Assembly (NCBI GenBank): GCA_033964015.1
Contig: CM066920.1
Span: 14,041,912-14,105,911, forward strand
Source: Scolanthus callimorphus
Lineage: Eukaryota; Cnidaria; Anthozoa; Actiniaria; Edwardsiidae
Reading direction: 5' to 3'
DNA length: 64,000 bases
Shown one piece after another: positions 35,295 through 47,086 of the stretch (within the stretch, counting starts at the first letter, position 1; every line of letters starts with the position of its first letter). The position numbers and the translations under genes were made by a program. A model generated the notes under the pieces. The model searched no databases. It saw nothing but the letters and a program-made list of their open reading frames with translations, and had not been told where the DNA came from.

Positions 35295-36002
35295 TTGGGA
35301 CCGGTCAGTGGAGGAGAAAATGGGGGGCCCTGAAATTTTTTAAGCGAACACAAGGGGGTCTTGAAAGGCGAAAATGGCAGTTAAGGGGGGGTCTTGAGAA
35401 ACAATTATTTGTCTATATCAGCAAAAAGTCTATAAAAAAATTCGGCTCGCGCTACGCGCTCGCCATCTACTCAATCTACAGTCTACTCAATCTTAACACT
35501 CCTCCTGATCATTGTTATAGACCCAGATACTGCCTTCAGAAAAGAGGGGGAGGTTTAGTGACTTGCCATGATAGCATTGTGGGAGACCTTATGTTAGGCT
35601 TGGAAATGGGATTGGAGTCACTGGGATTTGGCCAATAGAACTAGAAATGGGTCAATTTCCCTTTAACTGAACCAACAATGAATATATCAATGTCTGTAAA
35701 GAGTGGCTTTAAAAATTTGTGAGCTGCTTTTAAACTTTTGCCCTACGACTACAATACAAACACTCTGTACACATGTCTAAAAGTTACTTTTTAACGCCCG
35801 GTTCACGGCCATGGACCCGAAACTTTTGGCCAAATGGAAAGCGGCCCTCGTATAAGCTGATACCAGATTTCTAAACAACCGGGAAAACAGTTTGTAAGCC
35901 AACTGGAAATCGTGCACAGCATTTATAATTACAAAGTTATTAAAAGGATATCAAATTTCACTTGTCCTAAAATAGGGTTCCTACATTGAGAAAGTCAACA
36001 TA
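35295..36002. other. Intergenic, no gene seen
   Basis: Contains GGGGG-rich fragments of unknown repeats at 35310-35400 and otherwise low-complexity AT-rich DNA. The 127-codon frame crossing from the TTAA element into this stretch is a repeat artefact. Confidence 0.5.
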
Positions 36003-36229
36003 TCCAATAGACCCAATCGGCTAACGGTGTTTACATCTTGTTGCCACCCAATTCAGATCATGTGATGATTCCCTTGGGTGGTTACAATTGTCCAATTTCT
36101 TACACACGACCGAGCGCATGTCAGTATGTTTAAGATGAACAATTGTAACCACCCAAAGGAATCATCACATGATCTGAATTGGGTGGCAACAAGATGTAAA
36201 CACCGTTAGCCGATTGGGTCTATTAGATC
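36003..36229. repeat. Near-perfect long hairpin, about 93-bp arms
   Basis: CCAATAGACCCAATCGGCTA through GGTGGTTACAATTGT is mirrored at about 36137-36229 (ACAATTGTAACCACC ... TAGCCGATTGGGTCTATTAG) with almost no mismatches and a loop of about 40 bp. Likely a recently inserted MITE; the flanks are AT-rich. Confidence 0.88.
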
Positions 36230-38537
36230 AATGATGCCTGCAACCTGAATCACTTCACGTTTCCAAATCTTCAGGATTTTTAGCCTTTCCTTGACTACAA
36301 AGGCAGTTTTTAGAAACCGTTGAAATGCAGAGTTCAAAGGTATATATGTTGCCATAGAAACGTTACCGAAAATATATCAATTTTGTGAACCTCTACAACT
36401 TGAAGTCTGTTCTGCAATGATATTGTTAAGACTTTGAATATAGACCACCCCCTAAGTTTTTTCGACCAATTTTGCGACAACCTTGCCTTAAACATTCTGA
36501 GTTTCCCGAATACCTTCCGAAAACGTCCGAACTCAGTCTCCAATCGCGGACTTCGGTTGACTTCTTTGTGTCTGACTATGAATCAGAATAATATTGAAAA
36601 ACCGGGAGATTTGATGCTTTAACCAGGAGACCGGGAGATTGTTTAAAAACCTGGAGAGTTGGCAGGTACATGCCCGTAGCCAGGGACTTTTGTGTGTGTG
36701 TGTGTGGGGGGGGGGGGGGCTTATCTAAAAAGCGGACCAACGCGGTACTTATTAACCGCAGTCAAAATTCACCGTGAATGAAAAAGCAAATATACGAAAC
36801 TGGCTGTATGCCAAAGTGACTGCAACCCTGCTACGGGCCTGAGGTATGACTTAGCCAATCAGGAACGAAACAAATTCAACAACTGAGCAATCAGGGGAAG
36901 AAGTTTAGTACGACGTCTTTTCGCAATCTCTAGCCATCAAGATAAAATGTGGCGTTTGTCAATGCCAACCGTGCGTGACGCGGACTACCTGTGTAGGCAT
37001 TTCCGAGCTCCCGGGAAATAAGCAGTAGGAATAACTTCTGGAATTCCAAATATGGTAAGTAGAAACTTCCATATAAGGAAATTTTTGAAAACGACACAAT
37101 TCAACGGGAATTATCTTGCTATAGTCAAGGGCGGATCTAGTGGGGGGGGGGGGGGGGGGGGGGGTGATTAGGGTGGCTAGCCACCCCCCTTGTTCTCATA
37201 TTTCTTGTAAAAACCTTAAGATTAGCTAGCCACCCCTTGGTCTGAACTCTGTAGTATATCCTTTGTACTAGCCACCCCCTTCATCCGCCACTGATAGGAC
37301 AAGTTGGTGTTCATCAAGATCCTAGCTTTGGAGCTATGTCTATGAAACTGTGCTTCTCAGACCAGTTTTAGTTCCCCAATAGGACTCTTCTCACCAAATT
37401 TAATCGGTTTTCCTGTTTTAAGCTCCTGATATCGGTGCTGCAATTTCTGTCACAACACTAGTCACGGCTCTACGCAGGTTCGCGCATTCAGGTAATTTTT
37501 CCCGTTTGTGTCGCCGAAAGCCATTCGTAAAAAAGTGAATATATTGCAAATAAATCACATTTTGGACAATGTTAGCTGAAATTGTGGGCTTACGGCACAT
37601 TTGGTAATTTGGCCGTCATGTCTAGTCCTTCCGAGGGACTCCAACATGACGCGCCATCGTTTCACAGTAAACAGTTTGCGTTTTGTTCGAATATATCGCG
37701 CTTGCAATATACGATACCAGACTAAAACTTGGTAAAAAACTATTGAGGATGCTATCTTCAGAATATGGCTTTTTTGTTCGAATAACTCGCTAAAAATCAA
37801 ATGTCTCACCGGGCGGGTCGACTGAACACCAGAAACATGAACGCGTAGAAAATTGAAAATTTACTCCATAATAAGAACCTAGAATTTCATGGTCAGGCTG
37901 ATAGATTTTCACAATTCACGCTGGTTAGATTCTATGGCTCTATTTTTCAGTCTTGTATCCCCAGAAGTTCTGAAACCTGGAGAATTCGTCGGAACCATCT
38001 CGTCTATCCCCGAATGTTTCCCGATACCTTTCCTAACCTTTCCAAAACGTCCGAACTCACTCCGAATCTTTGTCGATGGCACAGACTTAGGTTTGCTTGC
38101 TATGAATCATAGAGTATGTTGAAAAATCCGGGAGTTTGAGATTTGATAAATAAAAACATGGAGACTCCCGGAAAAACCTGGAGAGTTGGCAGGTATGTGT
38201 ATTTCTTGAATGGAATATTAGGGTTATTTTCAGCATAAAACATACGTTGCAACGCCGTCTTTTCTGATTATATTACTATCGGCTAGACCGTTAATTTGAT
38301 CCAGCGTGGCTGAGTCTTAATGGTTAAGTGGTTCGTTCTTCATTTACTTCATTTGGTTCTGGGCTTCCACAAGAGTCTCTCCTAGAAATCCCAGGGTTTT
38401 TTCGTCAAACGTTTCCTTCTCCCGAAAAAGAAACCGGCGTGTCTGGATGATACAGACGTGCGCTTGCGCGGTGATGACATGACAAACAATCTCGTACCCA
38501 GAGCCCGTCATCTTTTGGCCAGCGGCAATCTCGTACC
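36230..38537. other. Intergenic, repeat fragments only
   Basis: Holds two copies of an element ending in ACCTGGAGAGTTGGCAGGTA (about 36400-36676 and 37930-38195; a third, inverted, at 24446-24690), a GT/G tract at 36690-36718, and a poly-G MITE at 37131-37292 with repeated GCCACCCCC. No supported coding exon. Confidence 0.55.
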
Positions 38538-39059
38538 CAGAGCGCGCAACCTCGTCCCCAGGGTCTTCTCGGTCGTTTTTCAAAATGGCGGTTGACTCGG
38601 GAGAAGACCCCCTCCCCCAGGGTTGTGCCTAGCCGTACGCCCGAACTTGACCCGAAGTCGGAAGATTTCCGAATTTAGCCGAACATCGGAAATCCAAGAT
38701 GGCGGCTATTGGAAGGCAGAAACCCGCGAAAGGTACAAAACGAACAGTTAGAGATCGTTTTAGGCCGCTACTGTAAAGATAAATGATAAAGGAGAGCAAG
38801 ATGGAATTGTGCTGGCTCGTAAACACCACGAGGATATCAAATCTACTGATATTGGGGCTTTAATGTTGCTCAAAACGGCTCGAAGCAAAACTCGCAAAAA
38901 TAACACCCAAATACTGCATGAACTGCTGGTTGTATAAACTGTACGGCTGACGATAGTGATTCCTGACACTGTGTTATCAAGTTTTGTACTTCAATATTGC
39001 TGCAACTAGAAAAGATGAGAAAAATCCTCAAGATAATTCGAGAGGCAAGTTTATGTACG

Positions 39060-40087
39060 GCTAGAGGGTAGGATTTGTACGGCTAGGGGGTAGGATCCTA
39101 CAGAAATCAACATTTGTACGGCTAGAGGATAGGATATGTACAGCTAGGGGGTAGAATCCTACAGAAATCAACATTTGTACTGCGAGAGGGTAGGATATGT
39201 ACAGCTATGGGGTAGAATCCTACAGAAATCAACATGTGTACTGCTAGGGGGTAGGATGTACAGCTAGGGGGTAGGATCCTACAGAAATCAACATTTGTAC
39301 GGCTAGAGGGTAGGATATGTACAGCTAGGGGATAGGATCCTACAGAAATTAACATGTGTACTGCGAGAGGGTAGGATACATACAGCTATGGAGTAGAATC
39401 CTACAGAAATCAACATTTGTACTGCGAGAGGGTAGGATATGTACAGCTAGGGGGTAGGATCCTACAGAAATCAACATGTGTACTGCTAGAGGGTAGGATA
39501 TGTACGGCTAGGGGGTAGGATCCTACAGAAATCAACATGTGTACTGCTAGGGGGTAGGATATGTCCAGCTAGGGGGTAGGATCCTACAGAAATCAACATT
39601 TGTACTGCTAGGAGGTAGGATCCCATGAAACGCAACATTTGTACTGCTAGAGGGTAGGATATGTACAGCTAGGGGTAGGATCCTACAGAAATCAACATTT
39701 GTATGGCTAGAGGGTAGGATTTGTACAGCTAGGGGTAGGATCCTACAGAAATCAACATTTGTACTGCTAGAGGGTAGGATATGTACGGTTAGGGGGTAGG
39801 ATCCTACAGAAATCAATCTTTGTACTGCTAGAGGGTAGGATATGTACGGCTAGGGGGTAGGATCCTACAGAAATCTACGTTTGTATGGCTAGAGGGTAGG
39901 ATATGTACGGCTAGGGGGTAGGATCCTACAGAAATCAATATTTGTATGGCTAGCTAGGGGGTAGGATCCTACGGAAATCAACATTTGTATGGCGAGAGGG
40001 TAGGATATGTACCTCTAGGGGGTAGGATCCTACAGAAATCAACATTTGTACAGCTAGCAGGTAGGACATGTATGGCTAGAGGGTAGC
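39060..40087. repeat. Left-arm minisatellite of the foldback element
   Basis: About 17 head-to-tail units of roughly 60 bp, each combining GTAGGATCCTACAGAAATCA, ACATTTGTAC, GCTAGAGGGTAGGATATGTA and GGCTAGGGG. Units differ by substitutions and small deletions. The BamHI-like palindrome GTAGGATCCTAC recurs in nearly every unit. Reading frames cross the array because the unit length is near a multiple of three; they are not taken as genes. Confidence 0.9.
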
Positions 40088-40612
40088 AGGGGTTTCTATA
40101 GAAGGCGGCTACCAGCATGAACTGCTGTCTTCTTCACTGCTGGCAACTTCACTGAAGCTTTGAAAACCCCGTAAACTAATTTGCTCTCAAAACGCAGGAA
40201 ACACCTTTTCTGCTACTGAAATTCAAGGGACTGTTCGTCCCTTGAAGAATCAGCATGCTGATTCTTGAAGACCCTCGTGATTCCCAAAGTAAAGCGCGTG
40301 CATTTAGCCAATCAGAATCGAGATAGTGAATACAATGTATAATAATGTCTTAGAAGGGACAAGTACCAACTGGCAAGCATTCTCTATCTATCGAATGGCG
40401 GCAAAGACTGTTTTTCCGCGCGTGAAATGACGTTATTTTCTTTCTGAAAAACGCTATTTAGCAGACTGAAAAACACGCGAACTCCTTCAGAAGTTGGGCA
40501 TCTTCAGACCCCCCCTTGTGACAAGAAATCCAGCTTCGAAAACCCCCCCTTGCAATCAGAATTCCGAGCTCTTAAACCCCCCATCCCTTCGGAATTTCCA
40601 AATGCCGCCCGT

Positions 40613-40646
<34 letters not shown>

Positions 40647-42449
40647 ACCTTTATTTTCTGGAATTGCCCATTATGTATTTACCGGTAGGGGGGAAGGATC
40701 GTGTAGAACTCAACATTTGCAGGAACCCCCAAAACACCAGATTTGTACAGCTGGGGGAAAGGACCATTTTTTTATTAGTCTCTATAACACAGTCCATGGA
40801 GGCTTTTTCATATTACAGATGATGGGCAGGTCATAAAAGAGCTGCACCTCCCCGCCCCTCACCTCGATGTGAAGCTTTCCATTTTTACAACCACCCTGGA
40901 ATTCCAGGTCCTTTGCACTTAATTGACACAATTTTTATTTGTGTTAGTATGTTTATTATTATTAACAATCAAGTGTAAAATTGCAAAACTTAATAAAAAT
41001 ATATTTAAACAAAAAACAATCAAGTGCCGAAGACGCCCACGTAGCTACACGCAGGAGGAAAGGAAACAACACAAAAGTGTATATGCATCAACCTGTTTTG
41101 TGGTGGACTACCATCCATGTGTCCATCCACAGGCAACCCAAATGTCATCAAAGGTTTATATCTTAGGAAGGAATGAACCTCAGCCACTCAGACAGCCAAA
41201 CTTGGGAAAAGTTGTCAAAGTAGCAAGGGGGTGCAACTGTATAGTCACATGGTATGACATAATCGATGACGTCATCAAACAAAGAAAGGCTTATATCTTA
41301 GGAAGGGGTGAACCTCAGACAACCAAACTTGGGTCAAAATATCTAAGTGGCAAGGGCGGTGCAACGTGCATAGTTATGTGCCATGACGTCATCAAACAAG
41401 AAAAAGTATGTGTTTACACTCGGAATTTTTACTTAAGTAAATACAGGAATTTACTTCAGTAAAATTTTCACAAGTGTAAACACCGTCCCTAACCACAGTA
41501 AAAATCGATTGGGAACAACAGAAAATTTACCTAGGTCAAGTAAACAATTACCCTACTATGAGACTGGGTTGGAGCGACTTAACTGAGGTAAATTTGACAG
41601 CTCATGTCAAATTCGAGACAAGTGGTGTCTGGTTTCTCTCTCGAAGTGTAATTACGTTCAAATTCATGTGTCCGTGTTCATAAACCCTGCCTAACAACAA
41701 TTACTGCGGTTAGGTTAACTCAACCTCAGTAAATATTTACCTAAGTATAAATCGCCAAGTGTAAACTAAGTATTAAATCCAAAGCCTTGTGGATTTTAAA
41801 CTATGGCTGCTACAGGCTAATAATGTTATACCCTCTGGCAAAAAAACTGAATTCCTAATTTGACAAACATTATACTGTATAATGTCATCGGAATTACTTT
41901 CTAGAGGGCTCCAGAGGGCATTTTTTTACAACATTTACAAAAATAAAAACATACATTGTGTGTTTCCAAAAAATATCCACACCCCCCCTACGGAAGGGAT
42001 TGGAAATTCCAGAGGGGTGGGGGGGTCAATTTACCTGATCTTTTCCATACAAACACTGTATTTTTCTTCGGAAATTCCAGAGGGGAGGGGGGGTCATTTC
42101 TCAACACCCTTCCGTGGGTGGGGGGGGGTATGGATCTCTTTTGGAAACACACATTTTTTAACAAAAAATTGCCAACCAAGATGACACAGTGGACAATACC
42201 TTATTCTGCTGCCTTGAATGATGCCCTGACTGATTTTTAAAAGTGACTCGAAGTTGGCTTGTGACTTTGGCTCGAGTTTGGCTTGTGCTACTTGTTACTC
42301 TTATAACTCACCTACATTTCTGGCGAAAGTGGCATATATTGATTGCTGGTCCCAACAAACTAGAGGTTGCTATTAGAGCAGGCTGTCATTTTATTCTGAA
42401 CAACTTTACTTGTAGATAATACCCTCTAGACAATACATTATCCTGCCCT
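40088..42449. other. Core of the 6 kb foldback element, no gene supported
   Basis: Contents in order: paired short palindromes at 40224-40266; a poly-G MITE fragment at 40496-40670; a 179-codon open frame at 40923-41462 that overlaps an internally duplicated segment (41157-41402) and matches nothing I recognise; a MITE at 41405-41772 with TIR TGTTTACACT; and a second MITE at 41957-42158. No transposase motifs (DDE/D, zinc finger) were seen in either strand. Confidence 0.6.
41957..42158. mobile_element. MITE with GTGTTTCCAAAAAATATCCA ends
   Basis: Left GTGTTTCCAAAAAATATCCA, right inverted TATGGATCTCTTTTGGAAAC, with GGAAATTCCAGAGGGG occurring twice inside. A related copy is inserted in the right minisatellite array at 43331-43503. 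Confidence 0.75.
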
Positions 42450-44045
42450 CTAGTGTTGTTGATTTCTGTAGGATCATACCCTCTAGCCGTACAAATGTTG
42501 ATTTCTGTAGGATCGTACCCCTAGCCATACAAATCCTACCCTCTAGCCATACAAATGTTGATTTCTGTAGGATCCTACCCCCTAGCCATATATCCTACCC
42601 TCCAGCCATACAAATGTTGATCTCTTTGGAATCCTACCCCCTAGCCGTACATATCCTACCCTCTAGCTGTACATATGTTGATTTCTGTAGGATCCTACCC
42701 CTAGCCATATATCCTACCCTCCAGCCATACAAATGTTTATCTCTTTGGAATCCTACCCCATAGCCGTACATATCCTACCCTCTAGCGGTACAAATTGTTG
42801 ATTTATGTAGGATCCTACTCCCTAGCCATACATATTCTACCCTCTAGCCATACATATCCTACCCTCTAGCGGTACAAAATGTTGATTTATGTAAAATCCT
42901 ACCCCCTAGCCATACATATCCTACCCCTAACCGTACATATCCTACCCTCTAGCCGTACAAATGTTGATCTCTTTGGAATCCTACCCACTAGCCGTACATA
43001 TCCTACCCTCTAGTCATACAAATGTTGATTTCTGTAGGATCCTACCCCCTAGCCATATATCCTACCCTCTAGCCGTACAAATGTTGATTTCTGTAAGATC
43101 CTTCCCCTAGCCGTACATATCCTACCTTCTAGCAGTACAAATGTTGATTTCTGTAAGATCCTACCCCCTAGCCGTACATATCCTACCCTCTAGCCGTACA
43201 AATGTTGATTTCTGTAAGATCCTACCCCCTAGCCGTACATATCCTACCCTCTAGCAGTACAAATGTTGATTTCTGTAAGATCCTACCCCTAGCCGTACAT
43301 ATCCTACCCTCTAGCCATACAAATGTTGATTGTGTGGTTCCAGACATTATCCATACTCCCCCCCCTGGAGGGGTTGGGGGGGCCAATGTACCTGATCATT
43401 TCCATACAAATACTGTATTTTTCCTTGGAAATTCCAGAGGGGTGGAGGGGTCACTTTTCAACACCCTTCCATGGAAGGGGTATGGATATTTTCTGGAACC
43501 AAACATTTTTGTAAGATCCTACCCCCTATCCGTACATATCCTACCCTCTAGCAGTACAAATGTTGATTTCTGTAACATCCTACCCCCTAGCCGTACATAT
43601 CCTACCCTCTAGCCATACAAATGTTGATTTCCGTAAGATCCTACCCCCTAGCCGTACATATCCTACCCTCTAGCCGTACAAATGTTGATTTCTGTAAAAT
43701 CCTACCCCTAGCCATACATATCCTACCCTCTAGCCATACAAATGTTGATTTGTGTAGGATCCTACCCCCTAGCCATATATCCTACCCTCTAGCCGTACAA
43801 ATGTTGATTTCTGTAGGACCTACCCCTAGCCGTATATATCCTACCCTCTAGCAGTACAAATGTTGATTTCTGTAAGATCCTACCCCCTATCCGTACATAT
43901 CCTACCCTCTAGCCGTACAAATGTTGATTACTGTAGGATACTACCCCCTAGCTGTACATATCCTACCCTCTAGTCGTACAAATGTTGATTTCTGTAGGAT
44001 CCTACCCCCTAGCCGTACAAATCCTACCCTCTAGCCGTACATAAA
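42450..44045. repeat. Right-arm minisatellite of the foldback element, inverted relative to the left arm
   Basis: Same unit as the left array but on the other strand (for example CTACCCTCTAGCCGTACAAA then TGTTGATTTCTGTA). It is longer than the left array by about 0.5 kb, partly because a 173-bp MITE sits inside it at about 43331-43503. Units are more variable at the inner end (42450-43000), including forms with TGATCTCTTTGGAATCC, than at the outer end. Confidence 0.9.
43331..43503. mobile_element. MITE inserted in the right minisatellite array
   Basis: Shares TTTCCATACAAATACTGTAT, GGAAATTCCAGAGGGG and CAACACCCTTCCATGG with the element at 41957-42158. It begins TGTGTGGTTCCAGACATTAT and ends with ATATTTTCTGGAACCAAACA. 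It interrupts a unit between TGTTGATT and TTTTTGTAAGATCC. Confidence 0.78.
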
Positions 44046-44567
44046 CTTGCCTCTCGAATTATCTTGAGGATTTTCTCATCTTTTATGGTTGCAGCAATAT
44101 TGAAGTACAAAACTTGATAACGCAGTGTCAGGAAATCACTGTCGTCAGCCGTACAGTTCATACAACCAGCAGTTCATGCAGTATTTGGGTGTTATTTTTG
44201 CGAGTTTTGCTTCGAGCCGTTTGAGCAACATTAAAGCCCCAATATCACTAGATTTGATATCCTCGTGGTGTTGTACGAGCCAGCACAATTCCATCTTGCT
44301 CTCCTTTATCGTTTATCTTTACAGTAGCGGCCTAAAACGATCTCTAACTGTTCGTTTTGTACCATTCGCGGGTTTCTGCCTTCCAATAGCCGCCATCTTG
44401 GATTTCCGATGTTCGGGTAAATTCGGAAATCTTCCGACTTCGGGTCATGTTCGGGCGTACGGCTAGGGGGTAGGATTTAGGCACAACCCTCCCCCAGGGT
44501 CTTCTCCCGAGATAACCGCCATTTTGAAAACGACCGCGAAGCCCTGGGGACGAGGTTGCAGAGCGCG

Positions 44568-46880
44568 TCATCTTTTGGCCAGCGGCAAATTTGAGATTGA
44601 TGACAACACAGGTAACCCAAGCCCAACCAACAGTCCTCGCTTTAGTTTTCGTCCGTGTTTTGTTATGCAAATCCTATAATTATTGACTTTCCTTCACCTC
44701 AAGAATGCCGATTCTTTTGTTCGAAAAGAAAGTATAAATACGTTTTGTCACTGCTCTGTTTTCGGTATTTGCACGCATTGAATCGCGAAAAGCATCATTT
44801 GAGCAAATCACAGGAATCAAAGGACTCCCAGCCAAAGATACTTCCCGGGGTTCCCGTTGTTACTGAATGGTCAGTTTTCTTATTTTTCCTTCCGAGATCA
44901 CGACCTACAGCTCCTTCACTCAAAGCTTTAAAACAAATTTAATTATGGTAAAATTAATACTAATTAGGTGTCGAAGTTGTCAACAACGAAAGCTGATTTG
45001 CAGTAAACCCAACCGGCCTTTTGGCTACAGCACTTGAATGAACGGCACGTGTAACCCAAGTGGTCGTATGGTTTTAGAGGCCAATATCTGTAGGTTGTGT
45101 CCACAGAACTCCAGGAGAAATACTTGCTCTAAGGTTAAATCCACGAAGATTCCTCTCACGTTATCTATAAACTACTATCTGCATCGTTCAAGAGACAAGC
45201 ACAAGGGAACCAAAGCAGGTATTTTAAGTTGAACTTTTGTTCAAACCCTTCACCAGGTCCCGCTACAGTCCTGAAAGAAAGATGTATAAATAAAAGACGC
45301 GCTATAATAGTTTTTTCAGAATGAAAAACTCTAATTTAAATTGACGGTCTTATGACAATCACTTTACTTTACTTTAATCACAATGATTTTGGAGTACAAT
45401 AGATCCGTTAACTTCGTGCAAAGTTGAGTCTATTGTAGCACCAATGGTTTTCTTATTGCTTCTCTTAGGGTTAAACTAGTTTATAGGCTTATAGAAGACA
45501 ACCCGCTGTGTTTAAGTGCTCTGTTAATCTTTTGAATAACCTGTAGATTTAGATATAAAGCTCCTACAGTTATTCGTATTTTCACCAAAACACGTGTTTT
45601 TTTAATGAATAAACTGAAAACAAACGCCAGAATGCGTGAACCATTGCGAATTTCTCGCTTGGCGGAACCCATTTCAAGGCTTTGCACAGGAACATTCAAA
45701 GAAAGTTTGAAAACTTACAAGCTTTTATATTATTTAGCTTTTATTTTACTTTTTCCTGGGCTCGATCTTGAAATGCCAAAAAGATTAGCGGTATAAATGT
45801 CTAATATAAACTACGGAAGTTAGGGGCGCCACTGAAGTCAACCAACTGACCTGTAAAGAACACGTGCCGAAAATCATTCAGCGTTACTAAAAAATATCGT
45901 CTTGTATCCAGCAAATTAAATCATTTATTGTATACACAATATGTTTATAGGTTTCAACACGGTTTTCAATCTCAAATTCCTGAAAAATTAAGAGAATTTT
46001 GCTTTGGCCGGCTCAGCTCAAAATTTTGTCATTAAAAAAACATCTCATCAAAACCAACGCCAGCGCTAAGCATAACATTTTAAAGTCACACCCAATGTCA
46101 AATCATGGAGTTAAATAAAATGCTTAGAATATTTTCAGTCAATATACTATTAAACAGAAATGATTCTCTGTTCTGAAATGAAGTTATTATGCCGCATAAT
46201 AACTCCATGGTTCTGATTAAGGTAAGTTCGTATAAATAAAGAGAGACTTTTGGAAAATTGGACAAAGTGTCTGCGGTTGCTGGACGCGCAACTCAAAGCG
46301 CGCGCAGAAGTTTAGTAAGTCACCAAAGTTGTCTTGTGGCTAATTCGACACTGCGTTTTGCAGTCGGGCCATTCTTTGAGTCACGAATTCTTTCATTGTC
46401 GATTGGAAAATAGGGTGGTTCGACACGAAAAGCAGATAGATAATGGGCGCACGAGAAAACAGCCAGAAATGATATTATAGAGCACTGAAGACAATTTCTC
46501 TAATGTTTGAAACCCGCCCAGGATATTTTCGTCGGACATTCTTTTCGATGATTTTTCTTAAGTTCGAAGCTGTCGTTACGTGAATCAAAGTCCGCTAATC
46601 TTTTTGACACAACCTCTGCAACTTTATGACAGTTTGACCTAAAACAGTGCATGACGTCATAAGAAAAATGCGAGCGGGATTTCTAAAACGAAGTCCGCTC
46701 ATTCTTGTGGCCGACACAGAACAACAACATTGACATGCCTCTGTAGATATACAAACCAACGCTTCTAGAATGAGCCACAATTGTTCAGCATCACCCCAAA
46801 ACCGAGATTTGAAAAGAATTGCAGATGGTTCAAGATGGTTTGCATGTTGACAAGTTTTTGGTAAGATTTCATAGCTTTTA
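44568..46880. other. Intergenic, no gene or obvious repeat structure
   Basis: AT-rich sequence with frames of up to 95 codons that show no family signature and have no consistent splice partners. Nothing functional is claimed. Confidence 0.5.
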
Positions 46881-47086
46881 AGCCCAACCAGAAGCTTTCG
46901 GAATCACCTATACGATTCAAGGTCACTTACAGTTGAATTTGCAGCGGTGAGCTTATGTTTTTCAAGCCCAGTTAAAATTAGAAAGCCCAACCAGAAGCTT
47001 TCGGAATCAACTATACGATTCAAGGTCACTTACAGTTGAATTTGCAGCGGTGAGCTTATGTTTTTCAAGCCCAGTTAAAATTAGAC
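46881..47086. repeat. Recent 103-bp tandem duplication
   Basis: AGCCCAACCAGAAGCTTTCG to AAGCCCAGTTAAAATTAG occurs twice in direct orientation (46881-46983, 46984-47086). The copies differ at about one position (TCACC versus TCAAC). No gene overlaps. Confidence 0.92.

Larger units (their letters stand above)
38547..44558. mobile_element. 6.0 kb foldback-type transposable element with minisatellite arms
   Basis: The ends are inverted repeats starting CAACCTCGTCCCCAGGG and, at the other end, its near complement CCCTGGGGACGAGGTTG. The flanks carry an exact 9-bp direct repeat CAGAGCGCG (38538-38546 and 44559-44567), a target-site duplication. Each arm has about 510 bp of non-tandem inverted sequence (38547-39056; 44045-44558) and then a tandem array (39060-40087; 42450-44045) in opposite orientation. 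The core is 40090-42420. It inserted into a sequence also found elsewhere in the window (CCCAGAGC...CATCTTTTGGCCAGCGGC). A 9-bp duplication with long inverted repeats is typical of Mutator-like and Drosophila FB elements. No transposase is recognisable, so it is probably non-autonomous. Confidence 0.88.

Noticed and set aside
39122..39816. Minus-strand reading frames of 77-89 codons with ISVGSYPLAVHILPSS-like repeats
   Set aside because: They run through the roughly 60-bp minisatellite, whose length is close to a multiple of three; several frames are open on both strands and indels break them between units.
43202..43851. Plus-strand frames of 136 and 76 codons of the same repeated type
   Set aside because: Same array in inverted orientation, and one frame passes straight through a MITE; no start context or splice support.
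38547..44558. CRISPR-like array
   Set aside because: Units are contiguous ~60-bp tandem repeats without unique spacers, in inverted pairs, in an animal genome.
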